The notes below the pieces were generated by a model, which saw nothing but the letters and a program-made list of their open reading frames with translations, did no database searches and was not told where the DNA came from. The translations under genes and the position numbers were made by a program. Positions 1 through 9,241 of a stretch of DNA of 64,000 bases are shown here, piece after piece. Each line of letters starts with the position of its first letter. Position 1 is the stretch's first letter. The DNA is from Phaeovulum vinaykumarii (GTDB lineage Bacteria > Pseudomonadota > Alphaproteobacteria > Rhodobacterales > Rhodobacteraceae): contig NZ_FTOM01000007.1 of the NCBI RefSeq assembly GCF_900156695.1, positions 116,314 to 180,313 on the forward strand, in the 5' to 3' direction.

Positions 1-82
1 TCAGCCCGCGGGCGGCCCCTTTGCCCGCGTCCTGACCGGAACGCGAACGGCGGGGGCGCACCGGGGGCGCAGATCCCGTCGG

Positions 83-427
<345 letters not shown>

Positions 428-551
428 TTCTCACACGCGGCTCTCTTCAAGGTCTGACGGTTTCCTATAGCCCCGGACCGGCCTGTTCAAGTCATCCCCG
501 CGTGAAAGACGCATGCGCGGCGGCGGGTCGCATGCACAAAAACGCGGCAGA

Positions 552-995
552 TCATGAAACGTCCCGGTCCGGCCAGGGCGTGGCCGAAAGCGCGGCCCGA
601 GGCGCCCCGGCAGACGCGGCGCGCCCCTCATCCGGCACGGGATCGGAAGGTGCGGGATCGGTGGGTGCGGGGGGCGGATCCAGATCCTCGTAGAAGCCGC
701 GCGCTTCGGGGGCGGGGCCGCGGCGTTGCGGCACCCCGAGAACGCGCAGGACGCGCAGCCGGCGACCTTGCGGAAAGATCAGCACATCGCCCGGCCCGAC
801 GGCGCGGCCGGGCCGCCGGCAGGGCTGGCCGTTGACCCGCACCCGCCCGGCGCCGATCAGTTCGGCCGCCAGCGCGCGCGTCCGCGCCATGCGCGCCATC
901 CACAGCCATTTGTCCAGACGCAGCCGATCTGTGGCTCCGTCCGCGTCGGCTCCGTCTGTGTCAGCAGACGAAGGCGGCGGCCGGCGGCGGCTCAT
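552..995 (-). CDS. S4-domain RNA-binding protein (HslR/Hsp15-like)
   Basis: Protein of 147 residues with an S4 RNA-binding domain at about residues 20-80. The recognisable core is R-L-D-K-W-L-W near residue 26, then the G-x-V-R-V-N-G turn typical of S4 folds. The family includes Hsp15, which binds stalled 50S subunits carrying nascent chains. Beyond residue 100 the tail is Pro/Ala-rich and looks disordered. It lies 36 bp downstream of the helicase gene and probably shares its transcript. The RNA target cannot be read from the sequence. Confidence 0.88.
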   Translation of the reverse strand: MSRRRPPPSSADTDGADADGATDRLRLDKWLWMARMARTRALAAELIGAGRVRVNGQPCRRPGRAVGPGDVLIFPQGRRLRVLRVLGVPQRRGPAPEARGFYEDLDPPPAPTDPAPSDPVPDEGRAASAGAPRAALSATPWPDRDVS

Positions 996-1031
996 GCCGC
1001 CCCGCCCGGCCGCGGCGGTCGTGCGTCCGGC

Positions 1032-4031
1032 TCAGATCTTGTCACGAAGCTGGGCAAGAACGGCGAAGGGGTTGTCGGGGTCGACCTTCTTGTCGCGGGG
1101 GGGATGCGCCTCGAAGCTGCGCGCGCGTTTCTCGTCGCGCGACTTGTCGGACTTGCCGCCCTTGCGGCTTTTCTTGGGCGCCGGACCGCCGCTGCGCTCG
1201 GGGCGGTCGCCGCCCTCGGACTGGCGCGGCCCGCCCGAACGGCGCGGACGATCGCCCTTGCCTTCGGCACCCGCCTCGGCGCCGCGGCCCTTGCCGCCGC
1301 GCGCCTGCCCTTCGGCACCGCTGCCGCCGCGGCGGCCATGGCGGGCGCGATCCCCGCGCGGCTTGGGCGCCCAGGTGAAGGTATAGAAGACCTCGATCTC
1401 CTCGGCGGCGGCCGGCGTTGCGGCACCGCCTTCGGGCGCCTCTGCCGCGGCGGGGGCCGCGTCCGCAGCGGCGGCCGTTTCCGCCGGCGCGCTGTCGGCG
1501 GCTTCTGCCGCGGGCGTTTCGGTCGGGGTCTCGGCGGGGGCGGTCTCGGCGGTGGCCGTCTCGGGGGCGGCGGTCTCGGCGGCGGCTTCGGCTCCCGTTT
1601 CCGTGCCCGTTTCCGGCGCGGCCTCGGCAGGTGCCGTCTCGGGCGTGGCCGGGCGGGTGGTCCGCGGACGTTCGCCACGTTCGCCCTTGTAGCCCAGCCC
1701 CCCCATCAGATCGGCGAATTGCTCAAGCGTCATACCGGTGATCGACAGCATGTCGGGCGTGGCCTCGAAGCCGCCGCGGCTGTCCTGGGGGCGCAGCATG
1801 TCGGCCAGCCGTTCCAGCATGTCGATGCGGATCGCACGCGCCCCGGCCGGACGATAGCCCGAATAGGTGTAGCAGATCCGCTCCACCTCGGGCAGGTTCG
1901 GAATGGTGACCAGCCCCGGAGGCGGCGCCTCGGGGAAGGTGTCGAGCCCCTGATGCAGCCCCCACAGCACCAGCCGCAGCCGGGTCGGCGCGGGCTTCAG
2001 CAGCGCCGGCAGGAAGATCGTGTATTGCCCGAAGCGCACGCCATGACGGCGCAGCGCGGCGCGCATGTCCTGATCCAGCTCGCGGACCTCGTTCGCAACC
2101 TCGTCGCGCGGCAGGATGCCCAGGTTCTCGACGATGCGGAAGGCAAAGCCCCGCGCCAGACCGGTCAGCGCCTCGTCGCGCGACATCGCCAGGAGCGGCT
2201 CGAACAGCGTCGAGATCTTGCGGTCGATGAAATGTTGCAGACGGCGGCGCACCTTCTCGGCCACGTCATCGCCGGCTTCCTCGTCCACGAAGGCCTCGAC
2301 CTGGGGCTTCAGCGCCTCGGCGCCGCACACCAGCTTGCCGACGGCATGTTCGCCCCACATCAGCCCGCCCTGCTCGGTCACGTCAAGCTCGGTATCGGGG
2401 GCGTTGTAGAAACGGTCCGCGCGCAGCGAGAATTCGGGACGCAGCGCCTCATAGGCGGCACGGGCCAGCGTCTTCGCCTCATCGGGCGAGGACGTGCCGT
2501 CCTGAATGAACCGGAACCCCGCGAGGCGTCCGGCGAATTCGCCCTCGACGCTGACCTCGCCCTTGTCATTCACTTCGGCCACAAGGCTCTCCTTCTGCTT
2601 GAGCCGGCGCAAGAGCACAGAAGTGCGCCGGTCCACAAATCGCTGGGTCAGCGCGCCGTGAAGCGCGTCCGACAGTCGGTCTTCTACCGCGCGAGTCTTC
2701 TCGCGCCAATGGGATTCGTCGTTCAGCCACCCGTGGCGCTGGGCCACATAGGTCCAGGTCCGGATGAAGGCCAGACGGCGCGACAGCGCATCTATGTCGC
2801 CATGGGTGCGGTCGATGCGCGCGATCTGGCCGGCCAGCCAATCCTCGGGCACATGCCCGTGATCCTGAAGGAAGCCGAAGATTCGCGCCAGCAGCGTGGA
2901 ATGCTCGGTCTCCGAGATCGAGCGGAAATCGGGAATGCGGGAGACATCCCAGAGCCGGCGCAGGTCCGACGGGTGGCGCAGCCGGTCGCGGATCTCGGGC
3001 ATGGCCACCAGCGCCTTGAGCGCGCGCAGGTCGTCGGCCTCGCGGCCGCGTTGCAGGCGCGGATGATCGGGCGCGGCCTCGAGCGACGCGATCAGCCGTT
3101 CGGGCGTGCCGAATTCCAGCCGCGCGTTGCGCCATTGCAACCGCTCGATCGGGGCGAAGCGATGGCCCTCGACGGCCTCGATCACCTCGGGCGGGGGGGC
3201 CGAGGCCTCGCCGGTCACGCCGAAGGTGCCGTCCTGGGTGAAGCGCCCGGCCCGCCCCGCGATCTGCCCGATCTCATGCGGAAAGAGCGCGCGCATCCGC
3301 CGGCCGTCGAACTTGGCCAGCGCCGAGAAGGCCACATGGTCGATGTCGAGGTTCAGCCCCATGCCGATGGCATCGGTCGCCACCAGGTAATCCACGTCGC
3401 CGTTCTGATAGAGCGCCACCTGTGCGTTGCGCGTGCGCGGGCTGAGCGCGCCCATGACCACCGCGCAACCGCCCTTCTGGCGGCGCAGCAATTCGGCCAT
3501 GGCATAGACGCTGTCGACCGAAAAGCCCACGATGGCGGCGCGCGGCGGCATCCGGGATGTCTTTTTCGAGCCCGCCCAGCTCAGCGTCGACAGCCGCTCG
3601 CGCGAGGAGAACTGCACCCCCGGCACCAGTTCAGCGATGGCGCCCCGCGCCGCCGACGAGCCCAGGAACAGCGTCTCGAGGGTGCCGCGGGCGTGCAAGA
3701 GGCGGTCGGTGAAGACATGGCCGCGTTCAGGGTCGCCGCAAAGCTGGATCTCGTCCACGGCCAGGAAATCGGCGCCGATGTCGGTGGGCATGGCCTCGGT
3801 TGTGCAGACCCAATAGGCCGCGCGCTCGGGGACGATGCGTTCCTCGCCGGTGACCAGCGCCACGACCGAAGGGCCGCGCTGCGCCACGATGCGGTCATAG
3901 ACCTCGCGCGCCAGAAGCCTGAGCGGCAGGCCGATGACGCCGGTCCGATGCGCCAGCATGCGCTCGATCGCATGATGGGTCTTGCCCGTGTTCGTGGGCC
4001 CCAGAACCGCCGCGATGCGCCCGCCCGCCAT
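1032..4031 (-). CDS. Suv3-like DEAD/DEAH-box RNA helicase with long disordered C-terminus
   Basis: Superfamily 2 helicase of 999 residues, resembling mitochondrial SUV3 and its alphaproteobacterial relatives. Walker A is G-P-T-N-T-G-K-T at residues 11-18 and the DEIQ Walker B box is at residues 93-96. Helicase core motifs such as A-T-D-A-I-G-M-G-L-N and Q-I-A-G-R-A-G-R follow. The last 250 or so residues are low-complexity Ala/Glu/Pro/Thr and then Arg/Gly/Lys-rich, likely a disordered RNA-binding tail. An upstream in-frame start at 4106 exists, but I chose 4031 because a GGAGAG Shine-Dalgarno sits 5-10 bases before that ATG and the longer form would overlap the TPR gene. A role in RNA turnover is inferred from family membership. 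Confidence 0.88.
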   Translation of the reverse strand: MAGGRIAAVLGPTNTGKTHHAIERMLAHRTGVIGLPLRLLAREVYDRIVAQRGPSVVALVTGEERIVPERAAYWVCTTEAMPTDIGADFLAVDEIQLCGDPERGHVFTDRLLHARGTLETLFLGSSAARGAIAELVPGVQFSSRERLSTLSWAGSKKTSRMPPRAAIVGFSVDSVYAMAELLRRQKGGCAVVMGALSPRTRNAQVALYQNGDVDYLVATDAIGMGLNLDIDHVAFSALAKFDGRRMRALFPHEIGQIAGRAGRFTQDGTFGVTGEASAPPPEVIEAVEGHRFAPIERLQWRNARLEFGTPERLIASLEAAPDHPRLQRGREADDLRALKALVAMPEIRDRLRHPSDLRRLWDVSRIPDFRSISETEHSTLLARIFGFLQDHGHVPEDWLAGQIARIDRTHGDIDALSRRLAFIRTWTYVAQRHGWLNDESHWREKTRAVEDRLSDALHGALTQRFVDRRTSVLLRRLKQKESLVAEVNDKGEVSVEGEFAGRLAGFRFIQDGTSSPDEAKTLARAAYEALRPEFSLRADRFYNAPDTELDVTEQGGLMWGEHAVGKLVCGAEALKPQVEAFVDEEAGDDVAEKVRRRLQHFIDRKISTLFEPLLAMSRDEALTGLARGFAFRIVENLGILPRDEVANEVRELDQDMRAALRRHGVRFGQYTIFLPALLKPAPTRLRLVLWGLHQGLDTFPEAPPPGLVTIPNLPEVERICYTYSGYRPAGARAIRIDMLERLADMLRPQDSRGGFEATPDMLSITGMTLEQFADLMGGLGYKGERGERPRTTRPATPETAPAEAAPETGTETGAEAAAETAAPETATAETAPAETPTETPAAEAADSAPAETAAAADAAPAAAEAPEGGAATPAAAEEIEVFYTFTWAPKPRGDRARHGRRGGSGAEGQARGGKGRGAEAGAEGKGDRPRRSGGPRQSEGGDRPERSGGPAPKKSRKGGKSDKSRDEKRARSFEAHPPRDKKVDPDNPFAVLAQLRDKI

Positions 4032-4074
4032 CACTTCTCTCCTGCGCTGGCCGCCGGCCCCCAGGGCCCCGCGG

Positions 4075-4674
4075 CTAGAGCGCCTCTGCGCTGTCGCGGC
4101 TTTCAAGCCGCCTGATGGCGTCTTTCACATCCTGCTGATGCGGATGCAAGCGGTCCGAGGCCCGAAACGCCGCCAGCGCGGTTTCGGGGCGGTTCATGTC
4201 CTCGAGCATGCTGCCCAGAAGCGTCAGCATGCTCCAGTCGCGCGGCGCGCGCGACAGCGCCTGCGCCGCATCCGCCGCGGCCGGCCCGAACCGGCCCAGC
4301 GCCGCCTGCGCATTGGCCCGCGCGGCCCAGGCGGCGGCGAAATCGGGGGCATGGTCCAGAACGGCGGTCAGATGGCCCACCGCCACCTCGGGTTCGGCGG
4401 CATCCAGCGCCGCCTCGGCGCGCTGCAACAGCAGGTCCATCGCCGCCGATCCCGAATGCGACCAGGCCCGGCGGATATCCGATTCGGCCCGCGCCCAGGT
4501 CTGCCCGTCGGGGTCGGCCAGCTCGTCAAACAGCGGGTCCAGCCCCGACGCCCCCCCCGCCGTCGCCTGCGCCTGCGCCCAGGTCGGCGCGCCCCATCCC
4601 GCGGCCAGCGCCAGGAAAAACACCCCCGCCCGTGCCGTGACGAAACAATTGTGCCTTGTCGATGCGCTGCCCAT
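4075..4674 (-). CDS. Secreted TPR-repeat protein
   Basis: About 199 residues. A hydrophobic N-terminal segment (F-L-A-L-A-A-G-W-G) ends near A-W-A-Q, consistent with a Sec signal peptide. The rest is helical with at least three tetratricopeptide-like repeats, seen as A-x3-A-x2-A-x-A-x2-L-G-x-F spacing. Such proteins usually scaffold protein contacts in the periplasm. The start is uncertain: the ATG at 4674 lacks a clear Shine-Dalgarno and a TTG at 4701 would add nine residues. It is divergent from the SCP2 gene and lies 43 bp upstream of the helicase start, so it may lead that operon. No specific function is recognisable. Confidence 0.75.
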   Translation of the reverse strand: MGSASTRHNCFVTARAGVFFLALAAGWGAPTWAQAQATAGGASGLDPLFDELADPDGQTWARAESDIRRAWSHSGSAAMDLLLQRAEAALDAAEPEVAVGHLTAVLDHAPDFAAAWAARANAQAALGRFGPAAADAAQALSRAPRDWSMLTLLGSMLEDMNRPETALAAFRASDRLHPHQQDVKDAIRRLESRDSAEAL

Positions 4675-4738
4675 AACCCAAGTGTAACCCAAGGGCTGCA
4701 AATTGCGAGAGAGCAGCCATCACAAATCGGAGTTGGGC

Positions 4739-5032
4739 ATGAGCAAGGTCATCGAGGTCGCGGTCAGCAAGCTGTCGGAGAAACTGGCGGGGGGCTTTCC
4801 CGGCGTGGCGAAATTCGTCATCCCCGGCGAGGGCGAGATCATCGCCGATGCGCAGGGCGTGCGCGCGGCCGAACCGGGAACCGAGGCCGAAGTGACCCTG
4901 ACCGCCTCGGCCGAGGTGTTCCGCGGCATGCTCGACGGCGAGGTCAACCCGACCGCCGCCTTCATGACCGGCAAGCTCAAGATCGACGGCGCGATGGGCC
5001 TGGCCATGCAGCTTGGCGCGCGGCTGGGCTGA
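4739..5032 (+). CDS. SCP2 sterol-binding domain protein
   Basis: Single-domain protein of 97 residues matching the SCP2 lipid-binding fold. The typical C-terminal pattern of this family, in which M-x-G-K-L-K-I-D-G is followed by an amphipathic helix ending in a short alternating tail, is present. These proteins bind acyl chains or other hydrophobic ligands in the cytosol. The ATG at 4739 is preceded by GGAG at suitable spacing. The stop overlaps the next start in ATGA, so it is coupled to the following alpha/beta hydrolase, which suggests joint handling of lipids. Confidence 0.9.
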   Translation: MSKVIEVAVSKLSEKLAGGFPGVAKFVIPGEGEIIADAQGVRAAEPGTEAEVTLTASAEVFRGMLDGEVNPTAAFMTGKLKIDGAMGLAMQLGARLG

Positions 5033-5991
5033 TGCGGTCGCGGGCGCCTGAGCGCGGCGCGCCGTTCCACGCCGCCATGTCGATGGGCCCGCCGGGGGCC
5101 GAGGGATGGTGGCTGTGGGCGGCCGACGGGGTGCGCCTGCGCGCCGTCCACTGGCACAAGGCGGCGGCCAAGGGCACGGTGATCCTGTTCACCGGCCGCA
5201 CCGAATATTGCGAGAAATACGGCCCCGCCGCGGCGGCGCTGGCGCATGAAGGCTATGGCACCGTCACGCTGGACTGGCGCGGACAGGGGCTGTCGGATCG
5301 GCTGCTGGATGACCCCCTGCGCGGGCATATCGAGGATTTCGCCGATTACCAGCGCGACGTGGCCGCGCTGATGGCGGCGGCCGAGGCGATGCATCTCAAG
5401 CCGCCCTTCTTCCTGCTGGCCCATTCGATGGGCGGCACGATCGGGCTGCGCGCGCTGCACCGCGGGGTGCTGCCGGTGCGCGCGGCGGCCTTCTCGGCGC
5501 CGATGTGGGGGATCAAGCTGCCCCTTGGCCTGGGAAAGGTGGCCCCGGTGCTGGCCGCGAACCTGCTGCGCATGGGGCTGGGGGGCGCCTATGCGCCGAT
5601 GACGGGCCCGGTGACCTATGTGCTGCGCGCCCCCTTCCACGACAACATGCTGACCCGCGACCCGGCGATGTGGGCCTTCCTGATCCGCCATCTGGCCGAG
5701 GAACCGGGGATCAACATCGCCGGCCCCACCCTGGCCTGGGTGGATGCGGGGCTGCGCGAATGCGCCCAGCTGATGGAAAAAGCCGCCCCCGACCTGCCGG
5801 CGCTGGCGAGCCTTGGCACGCACGAGCGCATCGTCGAGCCCGGCCCGATCCGCGATCTGATGGCGCGCTGGCCCAAGGGACGGCTGATCGAGACCGAGGG
5901 CGTCGAGCACGAGATCATGATGGACCGCCCCGAGACCCGCGCGCGCTTCTTCGAGGCGGTCACGGGGCTCTTTGACGCCCATCTGAACTGA
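5032..5991 (+). CDS. Alpha/beta hydrolase, lysophospholipase-like
   Basis: Hydrolase of 319 residues. It carries the serine-hydrolase elbow (H-S-M-G-G), the upstream D-W-R-G-Q-G-L-S segment seen in monoacylglycerol lipase and PldB-like proteins, and a C-terminal H in G-V-E-H-E that fits the catalytic histidine. No signal peptide is apparent, so it is probably cytoplasmic. It starts inside the SCP2 stop codon (ATGA), so the two proteins are likely made together and may act on the same lipid substrate. The exact substrate cannot be told from sequence. Confidence 0.88.
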   Translation: MRSRAPERGAPFHAAMSMGPPGAEGWWLWAADGVRLRAVHWHKAAAKGTVILFTGRTEYCEKYGPAAAALAHEGYGTVTLDWRGQGLSDRLLDDPLRGHIEDFADYQRDVAALMAAAEAMHLKPPFFLLAHSMGGTIGLRALHRGVLPVRAAAFSAPMWGIKLPLGLGKVAPVLAANLLRMGLGGAYAPMTGPVTYVLRAPFHDNMLTRDPAMWAFLIRHLAEEPGINIAGPTLAWVDAGLRECAQLMEKAAPDLPALASLGTHERIVEPGPIRDLMARWPKGRLIETEGVEHEIMMDRPETRARFFEAVTGLFDAHLN

Positions 5992-6443
5992 CCGCGCCCC
6001 ATCAGCTGACCGCCCTGCCCCGCGGCATTTGCGTCCGCGCGGAGGGGGGGCTGCCACGCGGGCGCGCCCGTCCCGCCCGGCGAACCTCTCGGCGGCGGCG
6101 CGGGACAGTGGGGACCCCGGACTGGGGGGGCGCGCAGGGCGGGGGCGCGCAGGGACACCCGCCTCGCGCCCACCGCCCATACCCGCTCGCGCGCACGCCA
6201 CCATAATCCGTCTGCGCCCCTCGCCTCCAGGCGGCGCGCCAAGGGGGCAAGGGCCAGCCCCCCGCCCCCGCGGGGCGGACACGAGAGGGCGGTCGGCCCC
6301 GGGGCTTTTCCTCCCTCGCCCACACCGGCAGCGGCCTCGCGCCTCGACGGGCGCTGGCTTGACAGCCCGGAACCGCGGCCCTTTGATCCCCCGGCCACGG
6401 GCACGACCGGGGCGGCGCGGCGACAACGGCAGGGGACGGGATC
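5992..6443. other. Gene-free 452-bp region upstream of the EamA gene
   Basis: Very GC-rich with G- and C-runs. Open frames here have the composition of antisense shadows and no recognisable motif. The only signal I can support is the promoter-like pair at 6359-6387. Confidence 0.5.
6359..6387 (+). promoter_or_regulatory. Putative sigma70 promoter for the EamA gene
   Basis: A perfect -35 TTGACA (6359-6364) is followed after 17 bp by TTTGAT (6382-6387). It lies about 60 bp before the start codon in otherwise featureless GC-rich DNA. Confidence 0.5.
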
Positions 6444-7358
6444 ATGCAGGACGCACGGCAGCGCATGCGCGCCTCGGCGATCGTGCTGGGGACCGGGGCC
6501 TTCTGGGGGCTGTATTGGCTGCCGGTGCGCAAGCTGGCCGATCTGGGCCTGCCCGGCGCCTGGGGCACGGTGGCGATCACGCTGATGGCGGCGCTGGTGC
6601 TGGCGCCCCTGGCGCTGCGCGCGCGCGCCCGGATCGCGCGGGCGTCGATGCTCGAGCTTCTCTGCGTGGCGCTGGGGGGCGCGGCCTTCGCGCTCTATTC
6701 GGTGGGCTTTGTCCATGGCCGCGTGGCGCTGGTGATCCTGCTCTATTTCCTGACGCCGGTCTGGAGCACGCTGATCGGGCGCTGGCTGATGGGCTGGCCG
6801 ATCCCGCCGCTGCGCATGGGCGCCATCGCGCTGGGCCTGGCCGGTCTGGGGGTGATGCTGGGCGCGGGCGGCGGGCTGCCCCTGCCCCGCGGGATCGGCG
6901 AATGGATGGCACTGGCGGCAGGCATGCTGTGGTCGGTTTCGACCACCGGCATGCGCGCCCAGGCGATGCGGGACAGCGGCCCCGGCCTTGCGCCCGGCGC
7001 CGCGGCCTTTGTCTTTGCGCTGGGCGCGCTGGCCGCGGCGGCGGGGCTGGCGCTGGCCCTGCCCGCGGGGGCGACGGAGACGGGCGGGACGGCGGTGCCC
7101 GTCATCCCGGTGCTGGCGGTGGCGCTGCTGGCCGGGGGCCTGTGGTGGGGGCTGTCGCTGATGGCGCTGATGTGGGCGACGGTGCGGCTGGAACCGGCGC
7201 GGGTCGGCCTGTTGCTGATGACCGAGGTCGTGATCGGCGCGGTCTCGGCGGCGGTCCTGGCGGGCGAGACGCTGCGCCCGGCCGAGATCCTGGGCGGGGC
7301 GCTGGTGATCGGCGCAGGCGTGCTGGAGCTGTGGCCTCTGCGCGACAGGCGCGCCTGA
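6444..7358 (+). CDS. EamA/DMT-family transporter
   Basis: Integral membrane protein of 304 residues with about ten hydrophobic segments arranged as two similar halves, the layout of the drug/metabolite transporter superfamily (EamA). The opening segment T-G-A-F-W-G-L-Y-W-L-P and the second-half R-V-G-L-L-L-M-T-E-V motif are typical. It is probably an inner-membrane exporter of an amino acid or small metabolite. It is monocistronic and faces the Anbu gene convergently. Substrate unknown. Confidence 0.88.
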   Translation: MQDARQRMRASAIVLGTGAFWGLYWLPVRKLADLGLPGAWGTVAITLMAALVLAPLALRARARIARASMLELLCVALGGAAFALYSVGFVHGRVALVILLYFLTPVWSTLIGRWLMGWPIPPLRMGAIALGLAGLGVMLGAGGGLPLPRGIGEWMALAAGMLWSVSTTGMRAQAMRDSGPGLAPGAAAFVFALGALAAAAGLALALPAGATETGGTAVPVIPVLAVALLAGGLWWGLSLMALMWATVRLEPARVGLLLMTEVVIGAVSAAVLAGETLRPAEILGGALVIGAGVLELWPLRDRRA

Positions 7359-7600
7359 CCGGCCGGTGTGGCGCCCCATCGGCGCGGGCGTGTTGACCCA
7401 GGGACTGAGGCATGGGCGCAGCCGTTTCACGACAAAGCGCCCCCCGACGACAGAGAACCGCGCCGCGGAACGACGGGTGGCCACCGCGCCGGGCGATCGA
7501 GACCGCCTTGCCGCGCGGAGGGCCCAGAGTGGGGTGGCCCAGAATGGTGGGGCGCGCCGACGGAACCGGAACGCAGACGACGGAAGGGAAGCGACCCAAA

Positions 7601-7617
7601 GGGCGGAAAGCCCGCCC
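7601..7617 (-). terminator. Candidate terminator hairpin after the Anbu gene
   Basis: Inverted repeat GGGCGG (7601-7606) and CCGCCC (7612-7617) with a 5-nt loop, just past the Anbu stop codon. On the minus strand it is followed only by TTT, so it is a weak intrinsic terminator. Confidence 0.4.
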
Positions 7618-7620
7618 GCC

Positions 7621-8346
7621 TCAGATCTCGATGCGGGTGAAGGCCTCGCGCAGGGCCAGCGACCAGGCCTCGCTCATCCGCACGAAATCGGTGTCGCCGG
7701 CCTCGATCCGGCGGCGGCTGCCCACCCTGCATTCGTCGCGCACGATCACCGTCATGTCGAGCGGCATCCCCACCGACAGGTTCGAACGCAAGGTCGAATC
7801 CATCGACAGCAGCACCGCCTTTTGCGCATCCTCGAGCGAGGTCTCGGGCCGCACCACCCGGTCAAGGATGGGCTTGCCGTATTTGTGTTCGCCGATCTGG
7901 AGGAAGGGCGTGTCCTCGGTCGCCTCGATGAAATTGCCCTCGGGGTAGATCAGGAACAGCCGCATCGCGCCGCCGGCCCGCTGCCCGGCCAGGATCAGCG
8001 AGGCCGAGGTCGACACCTTGGCCGCGTTCATCTTGCCGTCGATGTCATGGCGCACGCTGGCCAGTTCAGCCCCCACCATCTCGGCGACCTGGAGCATGGT
8101 CGGCGCCAGCATGATCGAGGTATCGGGCGTGGCCTCGGGATCCTCGATCGCCTCGCGCAGACGCGCGACCATGGTCTGGGTGACCGACAGGCTGCCCGCG
8201 GTCAGGATGGTCACGACCCGTTCGCCAGGGGCCTCGAAGACGAAGGTCTTGCGATAGGTGGCGATGTTGTCCAGCCCCGCGTTGGTGCGGGTGTCCGACA
8301 GGAGGACCATCCCGTCGTTCAGCAATAGACCCACGCAATAGGTCAT
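7621..8346 (-). CDS. Anbu, proteasome-like peptidase (ancestral beta subunit)
   Basis: 241-residue relative of HslV and 20S beta subunits. After removal of Met1 the protein would begin with Thr, the expected nucleophile. Asp18 in L-L-S-D-T-R and Lys33 in Y-R-K-T-F match the Asp17/Lys33 pair of proteasome active sites. I placed the start at the M-T-Y-C codon, which has GGAG upstream, not at the earlier in-frame ATG at 8373, because only this start exposes Thr. The next genes upstream encode transglutaminase, alpha-E and ATP-grasp proteins, the known Anbu gene partners, and this identifies the family securely. It lies 82 bp after the transglutaminase gene, with a possible promoter of its own. 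Natural substrates are unknown. Confidence 0.93.
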   Translation of the reverse strand: MTYCVGLLLNDGMVLLSDTRTNAGLDNIATYRKTFVFEAPGERVVTILTAGSLSVTQTMVARLREAIEDPEATPDTSIMLAPTMLQVAEMVGAELASVRHDIDGKMNAAKVSTSASLILAGQRAGGAMRLFLIYPEGNFIEATEDTPFLQIGEHKYGKPILDRVVRPETSLEDAQKAVLLSMDSTLRSNLSVGMPLDMTVIVRDECRVGSRRRIEAGDTDFVRMSEAWSLALREAFTRIEI

Positions 8347-8399
8347 CGGCGTCTCCGATCCGGCGGCGAACATCGCCCCACCCTGACATCAACGCATCG

Positions 8400-8428
8400 A
8401 CATAGGGTTAACGCGAAGTCTCGGTCAA
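8400..8428 (-). promoter_or_regulatory. Putative promoter in front of the Anbu gene
   Basis: Reading the minus strand, TTGACC (8428-8423) is followed after 17 bp by CTATGT (8405-8400). It lies in the 82-bp gap between the transglutaminase stop and the Anbu start and could give Anbu independent transcription. Confidence 0.4.
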
Positions 8429-9241
8429 TCACTGCTGGGCCTGTTCGACCGCCACCGTGACATCAAGCCGCTCTGAGCCCGGACCCAGCGCCACCCCGCG
8501 GATGGGCGCCGCGTCGCGGGCATCCGCCCCCGACCCCAGACGCAGGTAGCGCGCATCGGGGCAGCAGCCGTTGGCGGCGTCGAACCCGACCCAGCCCAGA
8601 CCCTGCACATGGATCTCGGCCCAGGCATGGGCGGCCTCGTGCGGGGTGCCGTCCTCGGTGGCCAGCAGATACCCCGAGACATACCGCGCCGGCATGTCGA
8701 GAAGACGCGCACAGGCGATCAGCGCATGGGCATGGTCCTGGCAGACCCCCTCGCCCAGCGCCAGCGCCTCGGCGGCGGTGGTATGGGCATGGGTGACGCC
8801 GGGGCGATAGGCGATGGCCTCGGCCACCGCCTCGGCCAGCCGATGCGCCCGGTCGAGCGCATCCGCGCCCCCCGCCGCCTCGCCGTTGGCCAGCTCGCGC
8901 AGGCCGGGGTCGGGATGGGTGGGCAGGGTCGGGCGCAGATAGGCCGCCGGCAGGATCTGTTCGCGGTGCCCGCGCAGAACCCCGGCCAGATCCTCGGTCG
9001 CCACCCGCCCCGAGACGCGCACCACGACCTCGCTCAGGGGGCCGCGCACCGACCAGCCCTCGACCTGGTCGCCCGCCCCGTCGCGGAACCGCCCGCCACG
9101 CACGCCATTGTCGACCGACACCTCCCATTCGATGACCTGCTGGCCGTCGAAGCGCGAGGGAAACAGACGCAGGCTCTGGACCGCGCCGCGCATCGGCGCG
9201 TCATAGGAATAGCGGGTCTCGTGGAAGACGCTCAGGATCAT
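8429..9241 (-). CDS. Transglutaminase-like cysteine protease of the Anbu cluster
   Basis: 270 residues. The N-terminal 90 or so form the beta-rich domain usual in bacterial transglutaminase-like proteins. The catalytic core follows, with Cys in G-E-G-V-C-Q-D-H-A-H, His in H-A-W-A-E-I and Asp in G-F-D-A-A-N-G, the Cys-His-Asp triad. Members of this family near Anbu are thought to act as peptidases or amide transferases on a peptide tag. Its start overlaps the stop of the alpha-E gene (ATGA), which argues for coordinated synthesis. No signal peptide is seen, so it is probably cytoplasmic. Confidence 0.92.
   Translation of the reverse strand: MILSVFHETRYSYDAPMRGAVQSLRLFPSRFDGQQVIEWEVSVDNGVRGGRFRDGAGDQVEGWSVRGPLSEVVVRVSGRVATEDLAGVLRGHREQILPAAYLRPTLPTHPDPGLRELANGEAAGGADALDRAHRLAEAVAEAIAYRPGVTHAHTTAAEALALGEGVCQDHAHALIACARLLDMPARYVSGYLLATEDGTPHEAAHAWAEIHVQGLGWVGFDAANGCCPDARYLRLGSGADARDAAPIRGVALGPGSERLDVTVAVEQAQQ

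Noticed and set aside
1..82. Possible gene end at the left edge
   Set aside because: A minus-strand stop sits at position 1-3, but the frame overlaps fdxA out of frame and shows no motif.
726..4115. Very long open frame on the plus strand across the helicase gene
   Set aside because: It is antisense to the helicase with its Walker motifs, and the translation is Arg/Ala/Gly-rich without domain features. High GC makes such frames common.
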